64,000 bases of DNA from Streptomyces sp. NRRL S-118. GTDB lineage: Bacteria; Actinomycetota; Actinomycetes; Streptomycetales; Streptomycetaceae. The stretch is from NCBI RefSeq assembly GCF_000716335.1, contig NZ_KL591003.1, positions 169,913 to 233,912 of the forward strand, given 5' to 3'. A program made the translations under genes and the position numbers. Below the pieces are notes generated by a model. The model made no database searches and had not been told where the DNA came from. It saw nothing but the letters and a program-made list of their open reading frames with translations. Each line of letters starts with the position of its first letter. Positions within the stretch are counted from its first letter, which is position 1. Positions 1 through 8,269 of the stretch are shown piece after piece.

Positions 1-17
1 CATCCAGACGAGAGGCC

Positions 18-197
18 TCAGCGGCGGTGTGCCCTGCCGGCCCGCCAGCCGGCGCCGACACCGGCGAGGTGCAGCGCGACGAGGGTCAGGCCCAACAGCA
101 TGACGTTCCCCGAGGAGAAGGCTTCGTTCGTGGTGATCTCGGCGGCGTTGATGAGAAACGCGATGAAGAACAACACCGCTGCGGCTATGGCCATCAT
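18..197 (-). CDS. Small membrane protein, unknown function
   Basis: A 59-residue reading frame with two hydrophobic stretches, roughly residues 3-18 (AIAAAVLFFIAFLI) and 30-47, joined by a short polar segment (NAAEITTNEAFSSGN). It ends in a basic tail (RAGRAHRR), so both ends are probably cytoplasmic. An AAGGGAG ribosome site lies 5-6 bases before the ATG at 197; a second in-frame ATG at 194 is equally possible. The same frame continues upstream, but that part reads as Arg/Pro/Ala-rich non-coding sequence. Short proteins of this kind are common in Streptomyces, and I know of no assigned function. Confidence 0.6.
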   Translation of the reverse strand: MMAIAAAVLFFIAFLINAAEITTNEAFSSGNVMLLGLTLVALHLAGVGAGWRAGRAHRR

Positions 198-733
198 GGC
201 CACTCCCTTCGTCGTGTCCTGGTGCCCGTATGCCCCGTCGACCGGGGCGCAGACTCCGCCTCGGGATGCGCGCCCCGCACGGCGTGACGGCGTGAGGCCC
301 GGGCGCCGGAGGGCGGGGGGCCTGACGCCTGACGGACGATCAGCCATATGGCGGAGTATGCGGACAGCGGGCGAGGGCACGCGTGCTCTGCCGGGACGGA
401 CGCCTCCAGCCTGACCGGACGAGGAGAGGCGGTGCCGCGAGGCATCCCGAGTGCCCTGCGACACCGCCCCTCCGCCGGCCGTCCGTACCGATGTGCACTC
501 ACGTCACTCCTGGGCGTTCACGTCCTCGTCACTCCTGACACCCCGTCGCCGTGATCACCCGCGTTCCTTCCGCGGGACCCGCAGGGCGTCGCCCCCCTGC
601 GCCGACGTCGGTGGCGGCGCCCGCATCCGCTCGACACCTCCCACCTAGAACCATTAGGTTCAAACCTAATACAGTTAGGCAAGCCGCTGCGCGCACTGCC
701 GGGCGGTACGCCACGACCCGATGGGACCCACCG
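198..733. other. Intergenic region without a convincing gene
   Basis: This stretch holds the upstream regions of the small membrane gene (leftward) and the hydrolase at 734 (rightward). Frames open across it on both strands have the Arg/Pro/Ala composition of shadow frames and no clear ribosome sites. The only structured element I see is the palindrome at 653-670. Confidence 0.6.
653..670. promoter_or_regulatory. Palindromic operator upstream of hydrolase
   Basis: Perfect 8-base arms ATTAGGTT and AACCTAAT are separated by CA. A third partial copy (TTAGG) follows at 675-679. The element is AT-rich against very GC-rich surroundings and lies 64 bases before the hydrolase start, the size and place expected for a TetR- or MarR-type repressor. 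No such regulator is adjacent, so the binding protein is unknown. Confidence 0.5.
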
Positions 734-1564
734 ATGACCTCCCTCACGACCGGCACACTCGACGTGCCGGGCGCGACCCTCCACTACGAGCAGCGCGGCA
801 GCGGCCCGGTGCTCCTGCTCATACCGGGCGGTGCCGCCGACGCCGGGCTGTACGAGGCGATGGCGCCCGCTCTCGCCGCCGGCCGGTTCACGGTGGTCTC
901 CTACGATCCGCGCGGGCTGTCCCGCAGCCCTCTCGACGTGCCGCTCACCGACCAGCGGGTGGAGGTGTGGAGCGACGACGCCCACCGGCTGCTCGACCTG
1001 CTCGCGCCGGGCGAGGGCGCGTACGTCTTCGGCAGCAGCTCGGGCGCCATCGTGGCGCTCGACCTGCTGGCCCGGCACCCCGAGCGCCTGCGTCGCGTGG
1101 TCGCGCACGAGCCGCCCCTGCTGGAGCTCCTGGACGATCCCGCGCCCCACCGGGCGCTGTTCACGGAGGTGCGCGACATCTCGCGGGAGCGCGGGGCGGG
1201 CGCCGCGATCGCGCGGTTCAGCGAGGGGCTCGGCGAGCGCCCGGCGGAGAAGGCGACCGAGCTGCCCCCGGAGCTGCGGGACATGGCCCCGCGCATGCAC
1301 GCCAACCTGCCCGTCTTCCTGGAGCGCATCCTCTGCCCCTTCTCGGCCACCGTCCCGGACGTCGACGCCCTGAGCCGCACCGCGGACCGGCTGGTCCTGG
1401 CCGCGGGGCGGGACTCACGGCAACAGGAGGCCCTGTACGGGCCGGTGAAGCGACTGGCGGAGTTGCTCGGCGCCGGAATCACGGAGTTCCCGGGTGGGCA
1501 CGTCGGCTGCACCGAGCAGCCGGAGGAGTTCGCCCGGCTCCTGCTGACGACACTCGGCCGCTGA
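734..1564 (+). CDS. Alpha/beta hydrolase
   Basis: A 276-residue alpha/beta-hydrolase fold protein, probably cytoplasmic (no signal peptide). It shows the strand-turn LLLIPGGAADAG (oxyanion region), the nucleophile elbow FGSSSGAIVAL with Ser as likely nucleophile, a late Asp in LVLAAGRDSRQ and a His in EFPGGHVGCTEQPEEF, giving a full catalytic triad. I chose ATG 734 because the homologous part begins there and upstream codons in this frame look non-coding. The family covers esterases, lactonases and haloperoxidase-like enzymes, so the substrate cannot be named. It is a single gene behind a palindromic operator, suggesting control by a small-molecule-responsive repressor. Confidence 0.8.
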   Translation: MTSLTTGTLDVPGATLHYEQRGSGPVLLLIPGGAADAGLYEAMAPALAAGRFTVVSYDPRGLSRSPLDVPLTDQRVEVWSDDAHRLLDLLAPGEGAYVFGSSSGAIVALDLLARHPERLRRVVAHEPPLLELLDDPAPHRALFTEVRDISRERGAGAAIARFSEGLGERPAEKATELPPELRDMAPRMHANLPVFLERILCPFSATVPDVDALSRTADRLVLAAGRDSRQQEALYGPVKRLAELLGAGITEFPGGHVGCTEQPEEFARLLLTTLGR

Positions 1565-1656
1565 GCCCCGGCAGCGGCGGGACCGGTGAACTCCGGGTGG
1601 CCCGGCCGCTGCACCCGGCCGGTGAGCCCCGGCCGGCGAGCGGGGCCGGGCCCCGG

Positions 1657-2646
1657 TCAGTGCGCGTGTGTCCCGGACTCCCCGCGTCCCTCCTCCGGCC
1701 CGTACCCTCCCCCGCCCTCCTGCCCCGCCTCCGCCGGTCCGGCAGCGGCCGGCCTGCCGGCGTGCACCGTGAAGGACGCCGTGCGGACCTTTCCTCCGTG
1801 GCGGAAGTCGAGGAAGAGGCGGAACGTCCCCGTGCTGGGGGCCGTCGCGGTGAAGGAGATCCCCGGCCCGGGACGCGTCCTGCCGTCCCCGGGCTCGCCG
1901 TTCGGGTGGACGTGCAGGTAGGCGAGGTCCCCGGCACGCAGGGCGACGAGGTGCCCGTACGCGCCGAGGTACGGCTCCAGGTCCGTGACGGGCTTCCCCG
2001 CCCGCGTTACGGCGAACGTCAGCTCACTGCCCGCGCCGGGGGTGAGGCCGCCCTCGAGATGCACCTGGTACCCGTCCACCGTGGCCGTCGCGCTGTGCGG
2101 CGGCAGCGCGTCCGGCACGGAGGTCCCCGACACGGCGAGGTCGGCGCCGAGCGTCAGGCCGCGGGCGTCCTTCCCCGCGGGCCGGAAGTCCGCGAAGACC
2201 CGGTGACCACCGGCCTCCGGCAACCGGACCGGCGTGGACCAAGTGCCGTCGGCGGCCCTGGCCGGGTGCAGGTGCCAGTAGGTCGTCAGGTCGCGGGACG
2301 CGACGATCAGGTGCAGTTCCTTGCCGTGCTCGCGGCGGAACGCCGTGACGTTGCGGCCGGTGCGCTCGTCCAGCACGGCGAAGCGCAGTTCGGCGGACTC
2401 ACCCGCGCGGAGGGCGCGAGTGTGCAGGTCCAGGGTGTAGCCGCCCTGCGACACGAGCAGACCCCCGGGCAAGGCCGCCTCGCCGCCCCCTACGGCCGCG
2501 TGTTCAGCGTGCGCGGCCCCTCCCCCGCCCGCGACCCGCTCACCCCCCGCCACCACGGGGTCCATGCCCGCGCCCACTCCGTACGCCGCGCCGAACGCGG
2601 CTGCGAGTGCCGCCGCGAAGGCGGTGACCTTGAGACCTGTGTTCAT
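1657..2646 (-). CDS. Secreted His-rich protein, probable copper-binding
   Basis: A 329-residue protein with an N-terminal signal peptide ([21 protein letters not shown]) and two similar beta-rich halves. The halves carry histidine motifs, TYWHLHPA in the first and [11 protein letters not shown] in the second, and the protein ends in a short His-containing tail (GTHAH). ATG 2646 follows a good AGGGGAG site; longer frames run into the operator region. It is transcribed divergently from copA with CsoR-type palindromes between them, so copper response and extracytoplasmic copper binding are likely. I see no catalytic motif. Such proteins are usually annotated as hypothetical, and the copper role rests on context and histidine content. 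Confidence 0.7.
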   Translation of the reverse strand: MNTGLKVTAFAAALAAAFGAAYGVGAGMDPVVAGGERVAGGGGAAHAEHAAVGGGEAALPGGLLVSQGGYTLDLHTRALRAGESAELRFAVLDERTGRNVTAFRREHGKELHLIVASRDLTTYWHLHPARAADGTWSTPVRLPEAGGHRVFADFRPAGKDARGLTLGADLAVSGTSVPDALPPHSATATVDGYQVHLEGGLTPGAGSELTFAVTRAGKPVTDLEPYLGAYGHLVALRAGDLAYLHVHPNGEPGDGRTRPGPGISFTATAPSTGTFRLFLDFRHGGKVRTASFTVHAGRPAAAGPAEAGQEGGGGYGPEEGRGESGTHAH

Positions 2647-2695
2647 GACCGAACTCCCCTGTGAGGTGCGCGCCGGATGCGCCGCGTTCCAATAC

Positions 2696-2712
2696 ATACC
2701 CCCCTGGGGTAT
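2696..2712. promoter_or_regulatory. CsoR-type operator, box 1
   Basis: ATACCCC-CCT-GGGGTAT is a perfect 7-base inverted repeat with a 3-base centre, matching the pattern bound by copper-sensing CsoR repressors. It lies 50 bases upstream of the leftward secreted-protein start and probably controls that gene. A half-site GGGGTAT lies between the two boxes at 2754-2760. Confidence 0.75.
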
Positions 2713-2777
2713 GAAGTCAAGCGAGATCAGCGCTTGCTCCCGGATACGGGGAAGGGGTATACAGGAACCCGGCATAT

Positions 2778-2794
2778 ATACCCCGGAGGGGTAT
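2778..2794. promoter_or_regulatory. CsoR-type operator, box 2
   Basis: ATACCCC-GGA-GGGGTAT is a second perfect inverted repeat, 24 bases before the copA start, where binding would block transcription of copA. No csoR gene is in the window, so the repressor must act from elsewhere. Confidence 0.75.
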
Positions 2795-2818
2795 CCGACC
2801 GAGCTGCGAGGAGCATCC

Positions 2819-5110
2819 ATGAGCAACCCCACGACGACGGTCGGCGCCGCCGAGGTCGAGCTCGCCATCGGGGGCATGACCTGCGCCTCCTGCGCGGCCC
2901 GCATCGAGAGGAAGCTCAACCGGATGGACGGCGTCGCCGCCACCGTCAACTACGCCACGGAGAAGGCCAAGGTCAGCTACCGGGACGCGGACGTCTCCGT
3001 CCAGGACCTCGTGGCCACCGTCGAGGCGACCGGCTACACGGCACACCTGCCGGCCCCGGCCGGACCACGAGCACGACCGGATACCGGGTCGGGACCGGAA
3101 CCGGGCGCGGGACCGGTGCCCGCCGAGGAGCCCGACCCCCTGCGGCCCCTGCGGCACCGATTGATCACCGCCGTGGCCCTTTCGGTACCCGTGATCGCCA
3201 TGGCCATGGTCCCCGCCCTGCAGATCGAGTACTGGCAGTGGCTGTCCCTCACCCTTGCCGCACCCGTCGTCACGTACGCCGCCTGGCCCTTCCACCGCGC
3301 CGCCTGGACCAACGCGCGCCACGGGGCGGCGACGATGGACACGCTGATCTCGGTCGGCACGTCCGCGGCGTTCCTGTGGTCCCTGTGGGCGCTTTTCCTC
3401 GGTACGGCCGGGACGCCCGGCATGACCCACCCCTTCGAGTTCACCGTCGCCCGCAGCGACGGCGCCGGGAACATCTACCTGGAGGCCGCGGCCGGGGTCA
3501 CCGCGTTCATCCTCGCGGGCCGCTGGTTCGAGGCCCGTTCCAAGCGGAAGGCGGGCGCGGCGCTCAAGGCCCTGCTCGAGCTGGGAGCGAAGGACGTCAC
3601 CGTCCTGCGGGACGGCCGCGAAGTGACCCTGCCGATCGCGGACCTGGCCGTCGGGGACCGGTTCCTCGTCCGCCCGGGCGAGAAGATCGCCACCGACGGC
3701 ACGGTCGTCGAGGGATCCTCCGCGGTCGACGCGTCTATGCTGACGGGCGAATCCGTCCCGGTGGAGGTCGGGGCCGGTGACTCCGTCACGGGAGCCACCC
3801 TCAACGCCGGTGGCCGGCTGGTGGTCGAGGCGACGCGCGTCGGCGCCGACACGCAACTGTCCCGCATGGCCCGGCTGGTGGAGGACGCCCAGAACGGCAA
3901 GGCGGCCGCGCAGCGCCTCGCCGACCGGATCTCCGCCGTCTTCGTCCCGGTGGTGATCGGCCTCGCGCTCGCCACGCTCGGCTTCTGGCTCGGCAACGGC
4001 GCCGGCCCGACCTCCGCGTTCACCGCCGCCGTCGCCGTACTGATCATCGCCTGCCCGTGCGCCCTGGGTCTCGCCACCCCGACCGCCCTCATGGTCGGCA
4101 CGGGACGCGGTGCCCAGCTCGGCATCCTGATCAAGGGGCCGGAGGTGCTGGAAGCCACCCGCACGGTCGACACGGTCGTCCTCGACAAGACGGGCACCGT
4201 CACCACCGGGAGGATGACCCTGCTGGCCGTGCACACCGCCGAGGGCACCGACGAGCGGGAAGTGCTGCGCCTGGCCGGTGCCTTGGAGCACGCCTCCGAG
4301 CACCCGGTCGCCCGTGCCGTGGCCGCCGGCGCCGCCGAGCGCGCCGGAACCCTGCCCGCCCCGGAGGAGTTCACCAACGTGCCCGGCCTGGGCGTCCAGG
4401 GCATCGTCGACGGGCACGCCGTCCTGGTGGGCCGCGAGAAGCTGCTCGCCGACCGGTCGCTGCAACTGCCCGAGGCGCTCGCGCGGGCCAAGGCGGGGGC
4501 GGAGGCGGCCGGGCGCACCGTCGTCGCGGTCGGCTGGGACGGCGAGGCGCGCGCGGTCCTGGAGGTCGCGGACGCGGTCAGGGACACCAGCGCGGAAGCG
4601 ATCCGCCGCCTGCGCGCGCTGGGGCTGACCCCGATCCTGCTGACCGGGGACAACCGCGCGGTGGCCGAGGCCGTCGCCGCCGAGGTCGGGATCGACGAGG
4701 TGATCGCCGAGGTGCTGCCTGAGGACAAGGTGGACGTGGTCAAGCGCCTTCAGGCGCAGGGCCGTTCGGTCGCCATGGTGGGGGACGGCGTGAACGACGC
4801 GGCCGCGCTCGCCCAGGCCGACCTGGGGCTCGCCATGGGAACGGGCACGGACGCCGCCATCGAGGCCGGGGACCTCACCCTCGTACGCGGTGACCTGCGG
4901 GTGGCCGCGGACGCCATCCGCCTCGCGCGGCGCACGCTCGGCACGATCCGCTCCAACCTCTTCTGGGCCTTCGCGTACAACGTGGCGGCGCTGCCGATCG
5001 CCGCGGCGGGGCTGCTCAACCCCATGATCGCGGGTGCGGCGATGGCGTTCTCGTCGGTCTTCGTCGTCGGCAACAGCTTGCGGCTGCGGGGCTTCCGCGC
5101 CGCCGGGTGA
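2819..5110 (+). CDS. copA: Copper-exporting P1B-type ATPase
   Basis: A 763-residue inner-membrane pump that exports Cu(I) using ATP. One N-terminal heavy-metal-associated domain carries GMTCASC. The transmembrane ion site is CPC at residues 412-414, the phosphorylated Asp is D456 in DKTGT, the SEHP motif of the nucleotide-binding domain is present, and [10 protein letters not shown] lies around 655-664. ATG 2819 follows a GGAG site and starts just before the metal-binding domain; the frame stays open upstream through the operators. Length and motif order are normal for the family. Two CsoR-type palindromes upstream and the divergent His-rich secreted protein indicate copper-induced expression. 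Confidence 0.93.
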   Translation: MSNPTTTVGAAEVELAIGGMTCASCAARIERKLNRMDGVAATVNYATEKAKVSYRDADVSVQDLVATVEATGYTAHLPAPAGPRARPDTGSGPEPGAGPVPAEEPDPLRPLRHRLITAVALSVPVIAMAMVPALQIEYWQWLSLTLAAPVVTYAAWPFHRAAWTNARHGAATMDTLISVGTSAAFLWSLWALFLGTAGTPGMTHPFEFTVARSDGAGNIYLEAAAGVTAFILAGRWFEARSKRKAGAALKALLELGAKDVTVLRDGREVTLPIADLAVGDRFLVRPGEKIATDGTVVEGSSAVDASMLTGESVPVEVGAGDSVTGATLNAGGRLVVEATRVGADTQLSRMARLVEDAQNGKAAAQRLADRISAVFVPVVIGLALATLGFWLGNGAGPTSAFTAAVAVLIIACPCALGLATPTALMVGTGRGAQLGILIKGPEVLEATRTVDTVVLDKTGTVTTGRMTLLAVHTAEGTDEREVLRLAGALEHASEHPVARAVAAGAAERAGTLPAPEEFTNVPGLGVQGIVDGHAVLVGREKLLADRSLQLPEALARAKAGAEAAGRTVVAVGWDGEARAVLEVADAVRDTSAEAIRRLRALGLTPILLTGDNRAVAEAVAAEVGIDEVIAEVLPEDKVDVVKRLQAQGRSVAMVGDGVNDAAALAQADLGLAMGTGTDAAIEAGDLTLVRGDLRVAADAIRLARRTLGTIRSNLFWAFAYNVAALPIAAAGLLNPMIAGAAMAFSSVFVVGNSLRLRGFRAAG

Positions 5111-5126
5111 CGGCGGCACCGCAGGA

Positions 5127-5210
5127 ACCGGCCGTCCTCGGCCGGCGGCCCCGGCCGGAACGCGAACCCTCGCGTGTCCGGCCCGGCGGCGCCGGCCGAG
5201 GACGGCCGGT
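5127..5210 (+). terminator. Long perfect hairpin after copA
   Basis: Twenty-base arms (5127-5146 and 5191-5210) are exact reverse complements. The 44-base spacer can itself pair (GGCCGGA with TCCGGCC, CGCG with CGCG), so the whole 84 bases can fold into one extended stem. It starts 16 bases after the copA stop and is a likely transcription terminator. Its right end is 6 bases before the broken gene at 5217. Confidence 0.7.
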
Positions 5211-5216
5211 GACCGT

Positions 5217-5788
5217 GGATGCCAGGACCGGCCGCGCCGGTGCGGGCATGCCGACGGCAAGCTCGTCGTGCCGCTGGAGCGGTGCCTGGACAAGCTGCGG
5301 CGTGTCCTGGACGCCCGGCGCGACATGCTCGTGGTGGCGCGGACGGATGCCGTCGAGGAGGCGGAGTTGCTGCTGCGGGCGGAAGCACTGGCGGCAGGCG
5401 GGGCGGACATCGTGCTGGTCGACGGCGTCCGCAGCGTCGAGACGATCCGGCGGATCCGGGCCGTGACCGGCGGACTCCGCTGCTGTTCAACCAGATCGCG
5501 GGCGGCAGGTCCCCGGCCCTCTCGCCGGCCGAACTGGACGCCGTGGGGGTGAACGTGGCGATCTACAGCACCCCGTGCCTGTTCGCCGCGCACGAGGCGA
5601 TCGACCGGGCGCTCGTGGAACTCGCGGCGGCCGACGGACGCCTGCCCGCGCCGTCCGGGGCACGCTCGGTGGGCGTCGGGGAATCGACCCGCCTGCTGGA
5701 GCGGAACCTCGGCTCTCAGGAGGACCGGCGAAGCGGTGGGCAACCGCCGGGGAGCCCCATCACGCCCGCGGGGCGCGGCGCGCCGTGA
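5217..5788 (+). pseudogene. Isocitrate lyase/PEP mutase-family remnant
   Basis: The frame from about 5217 reads RRCGHADGKLVVPLE then DMLVVARTDAVEEAE and GGADIVLVDGVRSVET, the central part of an isocitrate lyase/phosphoenolpyruvate mutase-family barrel (RCGH..GK, ARTDA, GAD motifs). Near 5467-5485 the homology moves to another frame and continues as PLLFNQIAGG, ALSPAELDAVGVNVAIYS and a normal C-terminal helix region. One frameshift is therefore needed, and the N-terminal third, including a start, is missing because homology begins right after the hairpin. Both defects together make a decayed gene more likely than a sequencing error. What the ancestral substrate was is unknown. Confidence 0.75.
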
Positions 5789-5934
5789 CACCGGACGCGG
5801 GCCGGTCGTCGGCGCCGGGCCCGTGCACGGAGGTCACGCCGGAGTCCGGGGGCCCGGCACACGAGCGTCGCCACCGGCCGGCGGATGCGGCTGCCGGTAC
5901 GGCCATACCGACCGGGGCGATCGCATGAGGGGGT

Positions 5935-6138
5935 TCAGCTGCGAACGATGTTCTCCGCCTGCGGCCCCTTCTGGCCCTGGCTGACGTCGAACGTCACCTT
6001 CTCGCCCTCCAACAGCTCCCGGTACCCCATGCCGGTGATGTTGGAGTAGTGGGCGAAGACGTCCGGGCCTCCCCCGTCCTGGGAAATGAAGCCGAAGCCC
6101 TTCTCGGAGTTGAACCACTTCACGGTACCGCTCGCCAT
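5935..6138 (-). CDS. Cold-shock domain protein
   Basis: A 67-residue single cold-shock domain with both RNA-binding motifs, [12 protein letters not shown] (RNP1 region) and DVFAHYSNI (RNP2 region), and the usual C-terminal GPQAENIV. It binds single-stranded RNA and DNA in the cytoplasm and melts RNA structure. A GAGGAA site precedes ATG 6138. Length and sequence are typical of the small CspA/ScoF-type proteins of Streptomyces, which occur in many copies, so I give no gene symbol. It stands alone, and the cause of its induction cannot be read from the sequence. Confidence 0.93.
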   Translation of the reverse strand: MASGTVKWFNSEKGFGFISQDGGGPDVFAHYSNITGMGYRELLEGEKVTFDVSQGQKGPQAENIVRS

Positions 6139-6327
6139 ACGAATTCCTCATGTCAGTCACCAGCGCCCCGGTCCGGGCCCGGACCGGCGCAGGCATCCCC
6201 ACACCGGGTGGTGCCTGGACCAGGCATACCCCATCGGTGCGGATCCCACCCGTCCCCGCCGACGGTGTCCTCACCCGCACGGGCTAACCTCGACGCATTG
6301 TCGGCACAGAGAGCAAGAAGCCCGAGC

Positions 6328-6819
6328 ATGAGCGAGAACACCCCGGGCCCGGCCCGGGTCCGGCTGGACCACCGTGCGGGGGTCGTCGAGGTGTCCGGAA
6401 GCGGACTGCCCGACGTTCGGCTCCTCCGTACGGGTGACGAGAAGCCGGACGAACACATCCCCATCGGTACGCGCGACCGTGCGCGCCTCACCCTCACCGT
6501 GGACGGGCAGCCCGCGCGGCTCACCCCCGCGAAGGGCCGCCTCTCCCGGCGCTCCTACCGCGTCGACGCGAAGGTCGGCGGCACGCGCTACCGGCTCGTG
6601 CCCTGCTCGTACGGCGAGAGCAGGCTGTTCAGGGACGGGCGCAGGATCGGTGAGCTGGATTCGACGGGGGACGGCAAGGTGATCGACGACTGGGACGACA
6701 CCGCGCAGGTGTCGGCGCAGGACGTCGCCGTGGGGACCGCCCTCGCCGCCGCCTTCGGCACGGGCGCCGCCCCCTGGTGGGAGACGGCACTCGACGTGAT
6801 CAGCGAGCTGCTTCCGTAG
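6328..6819 (+). CDS. Conserved hypothetical protein
   Basis: A 163-residue cytoplasmic protein with no signal peptide or membrane segment. The sequence alternates charged beta-strand-like stretches (RVRLDHRAGVVEVSG, RARLTLTVDGQPARL, RYRLVPCSYGESRLFRDG) and ends with an Ala/Gly-rich segment and a short amphipathic helix. Codon usage is typical of the genome and the product has balanced composition, unlike shadow frames. The ATG at 6328 has only a weak AAG-containing site, and the upstream part of the frame is low-complexity. I do not recognise the family and infer no function. Confidence 0.6.
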   Translation: MSENTPGPARVRLDHRAGVVEVSGSGLPDVRLLRTGDEKPDEHIPIGTRDRARLTLTVDGQPARLTPAKGRLSRRSYRVDAKVGGTRYRLVPCSYGESRLFRDGRRIGELDSTGDGKVIDDWDDTAQVSAQDVAVGTALAAAFGTGAAPWWETALDVISELLP

Positions 6820-7355
6820 CACCGCCGGGAGCGTCGGTCACCGGGCGGCGTTCGTCCCGGTGGCGCGGACCATCCGGTCGTACGCCGCGGTCCGATTCCA
6901 ACTGCTCGGCGCCGGAGCCGGGTTGTCGTCGCCGCTGCCGGAACGGCTCCCTTCGGGGAGTGGCCCGTGGTCGGGTCCCGCCGGTCACCGGCCGGCGCGA
7001 CCGGCGCATCGCAGCACGGCGGGCGACCTCTGGGACGGCGGCCCGTACATGCGGTCCGGAACCGGCTGGGGGCGGTCGTGGTCGTCCTGGCGCGAGGAGC
7101 CGCGCGCCGCCCGGCGGGGAGGCGGTACGGGCCGGGGGATGCGGACCGTGCGAGACGCTCGCGGACAGGGACGGCGCGGACACGGACGGCGAAAGCGGCC
7201 GCCGGGGTGGATGGCCGGCCGGTGAACCGCCACTCTTGGTCCGCGTGCCGGGAGTTGGCCGTACCGCCGCCCGCGGCGCGCGTCCGCCCGGCCGGCGCTG
7301 CCGGCCCGTGCCGGCGCCGCGGCCCGTCCGCCCCGTACGAACGCGTGAGGAACCC
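6820..7355. other. Intergenic region, no gene seen
   Basis: About 535 bases between two plus-strand genes. Open frames on both strands are Arg/Pro/Gly-rich, lack supported starts and resemble no family. No tRNA, strong palindrome or clear -10/-35 pair stands out. It presumably holds the promoter of the hydrolase that starts at 7356. Confidence 0.5.
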
Positions 7356-8216
7356 TTGGCCCCGCAACCCCTGCACGAATCCCTGCTCGACGTCGCCGGA
7401 AAGAAGATCTTCGTCGCGGAGACCGGTGACGGACCGCCCGTACTGCTGCTGCACGGCGGCGGGCCGGGCACCTCCGGCGTGCCGTCGTACCACCGCAACA
7501 TCGGCGCGCTCGCCGAGGAGTTCCGGGTCGTCGTGCCCGACCTGCCCGGCTACGGCCGCAGCACCAAGGGCGTCGACGCGAGCGATCCCGTCGGCCACCT
7601 CGCCGACACCGTCCGCGGGCTGCTCGACGAACTCGGTCTCGACCGCGCCCACCTGGTGGGGCACTCCTACGGCGGCGCCTGCGCCCTGCGGCTGGCGCTC
7701 GACACCCCCGAACGGGTGGGGAGGATGGTGCTCCTGGGGCCCGGCGGGGTGGGCACCACCCGCTCGCTGCCGACCCCCGGCCTGACCGCGCTGCTGAACT
7801 ACTACACGGGCGACGGCCCGTCCCGGCCCAAGCTCGAGAGGTTCGTCCGCGAGTACCTCGTCGTCGACGCCACGGAGATCTCCGACCAGGACATCGACGA
7901 CCGCTACCGGGCCAGCATCGACCCGGAGGTGGTGGCCTCCCCTCCGCTGCGCCGCCCCTCCGGCCGCGGCGCCCTGCGCACCGTGTGGAGGACGGACGTC
8001 ACCCGCGACAGGCGCCTGGGCCGGCTACGGGTGCCGACGCTGGTGCTGTGGGGTGCGCGGGACAAGGTCAACCGGCCGCGGGGCGGCCGGATGCTGGCCG
8101 AGCGCATGCCGGACTGCGACCTGTACACCGTCGCCAACACCGGCCACTGGGTGCAGTTCGAGCGCGCCGAACTCTTCAACCGCCTCTGTTCCGGCTTCCT
8201 GGCAGGCCGCCGATGA
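7356..8216 (+). CDS. Meta-cleavage-product-type C-C hydrolase
   Basis: A 286-residue alpha/beta hydrolase most like the enzymes that hydrolyse a carbon-carbon bond in ring-cleavage products (MhpC, BphD, HsaD type). Supporting motifs are LLHGGGPGTSG at the oxyanion hole, NIGALAEEFRVVVPDLPGYG, nucleophile elbow GHSYGGACAL, Asp in LVLWGARDKVN and His in NTGHWVQFE. I chose TTG 7356 because GTGAGGAA precedes it and similarity begins there. No ring-cleaving dioxygenase lies nearby, so the pathway cannot be stated, and a generalised hydrolase role remains possible. Confidence 0.78.
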   Translation: MAPQPLHESLLDVAGKKIFVAETGDGPPVLLLHGGGPGTSGVPSYHRNIGALAEEFRVVVPDLPGYGRSTKGVDASDPVGHLADTVRGLLDELGLDRAHLVGHSYGGACALRLALDTPERVGRMVLLGPGGVGTTRSLPTPGLTALLNYYTGDGPSRPKLERFVREYLVVDATEISDQDIDDRYRASIDPEVVASPPLRRPSGRGALRTVWRTDVTRDRRLGRLRVPTLVLWGARDKVNRPRGGRMLAERMPDCDLYTVANTGHWVQFERAELFNRLCSGFLAGRR

Positions 8217-8269
8217 GCACGCGGCGACGCCGCCCGGCCGGCCCCGGTCCTCGGCGCGGTCCGTCCGGT

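Noticed and set aside
1642..1654. GGGGC/GCCCC hairpin between the hydrolase and the secreted-protein gene
   Set aside because: Only five base pairs with a three-base loop in very GC-rich DNA; too weak to call a terminator.
721..2664. Long open frame on the plus strand across the hydrolase and secreted-protein genes
   Set aside because: Arg/Pro/Gly-rich composition, no ribosome site, and it runs in another frame of the hydrolase and antisense to the His-rich gene. GC-rich DNA produces such frames by default.
2717..5791. Minus-strand open frame of over 1000 codons opposite copA
   Set aside because: It mirrors copA codon positions, has no family resemblance and spans the terminator and the pseudogene.
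6860..7225. Possible small gene upstream of the C-C hydrolase
   Set aside because: Arg/Gly-rich, no clear ribosome site, no recognisable motif; treated as intergenic.
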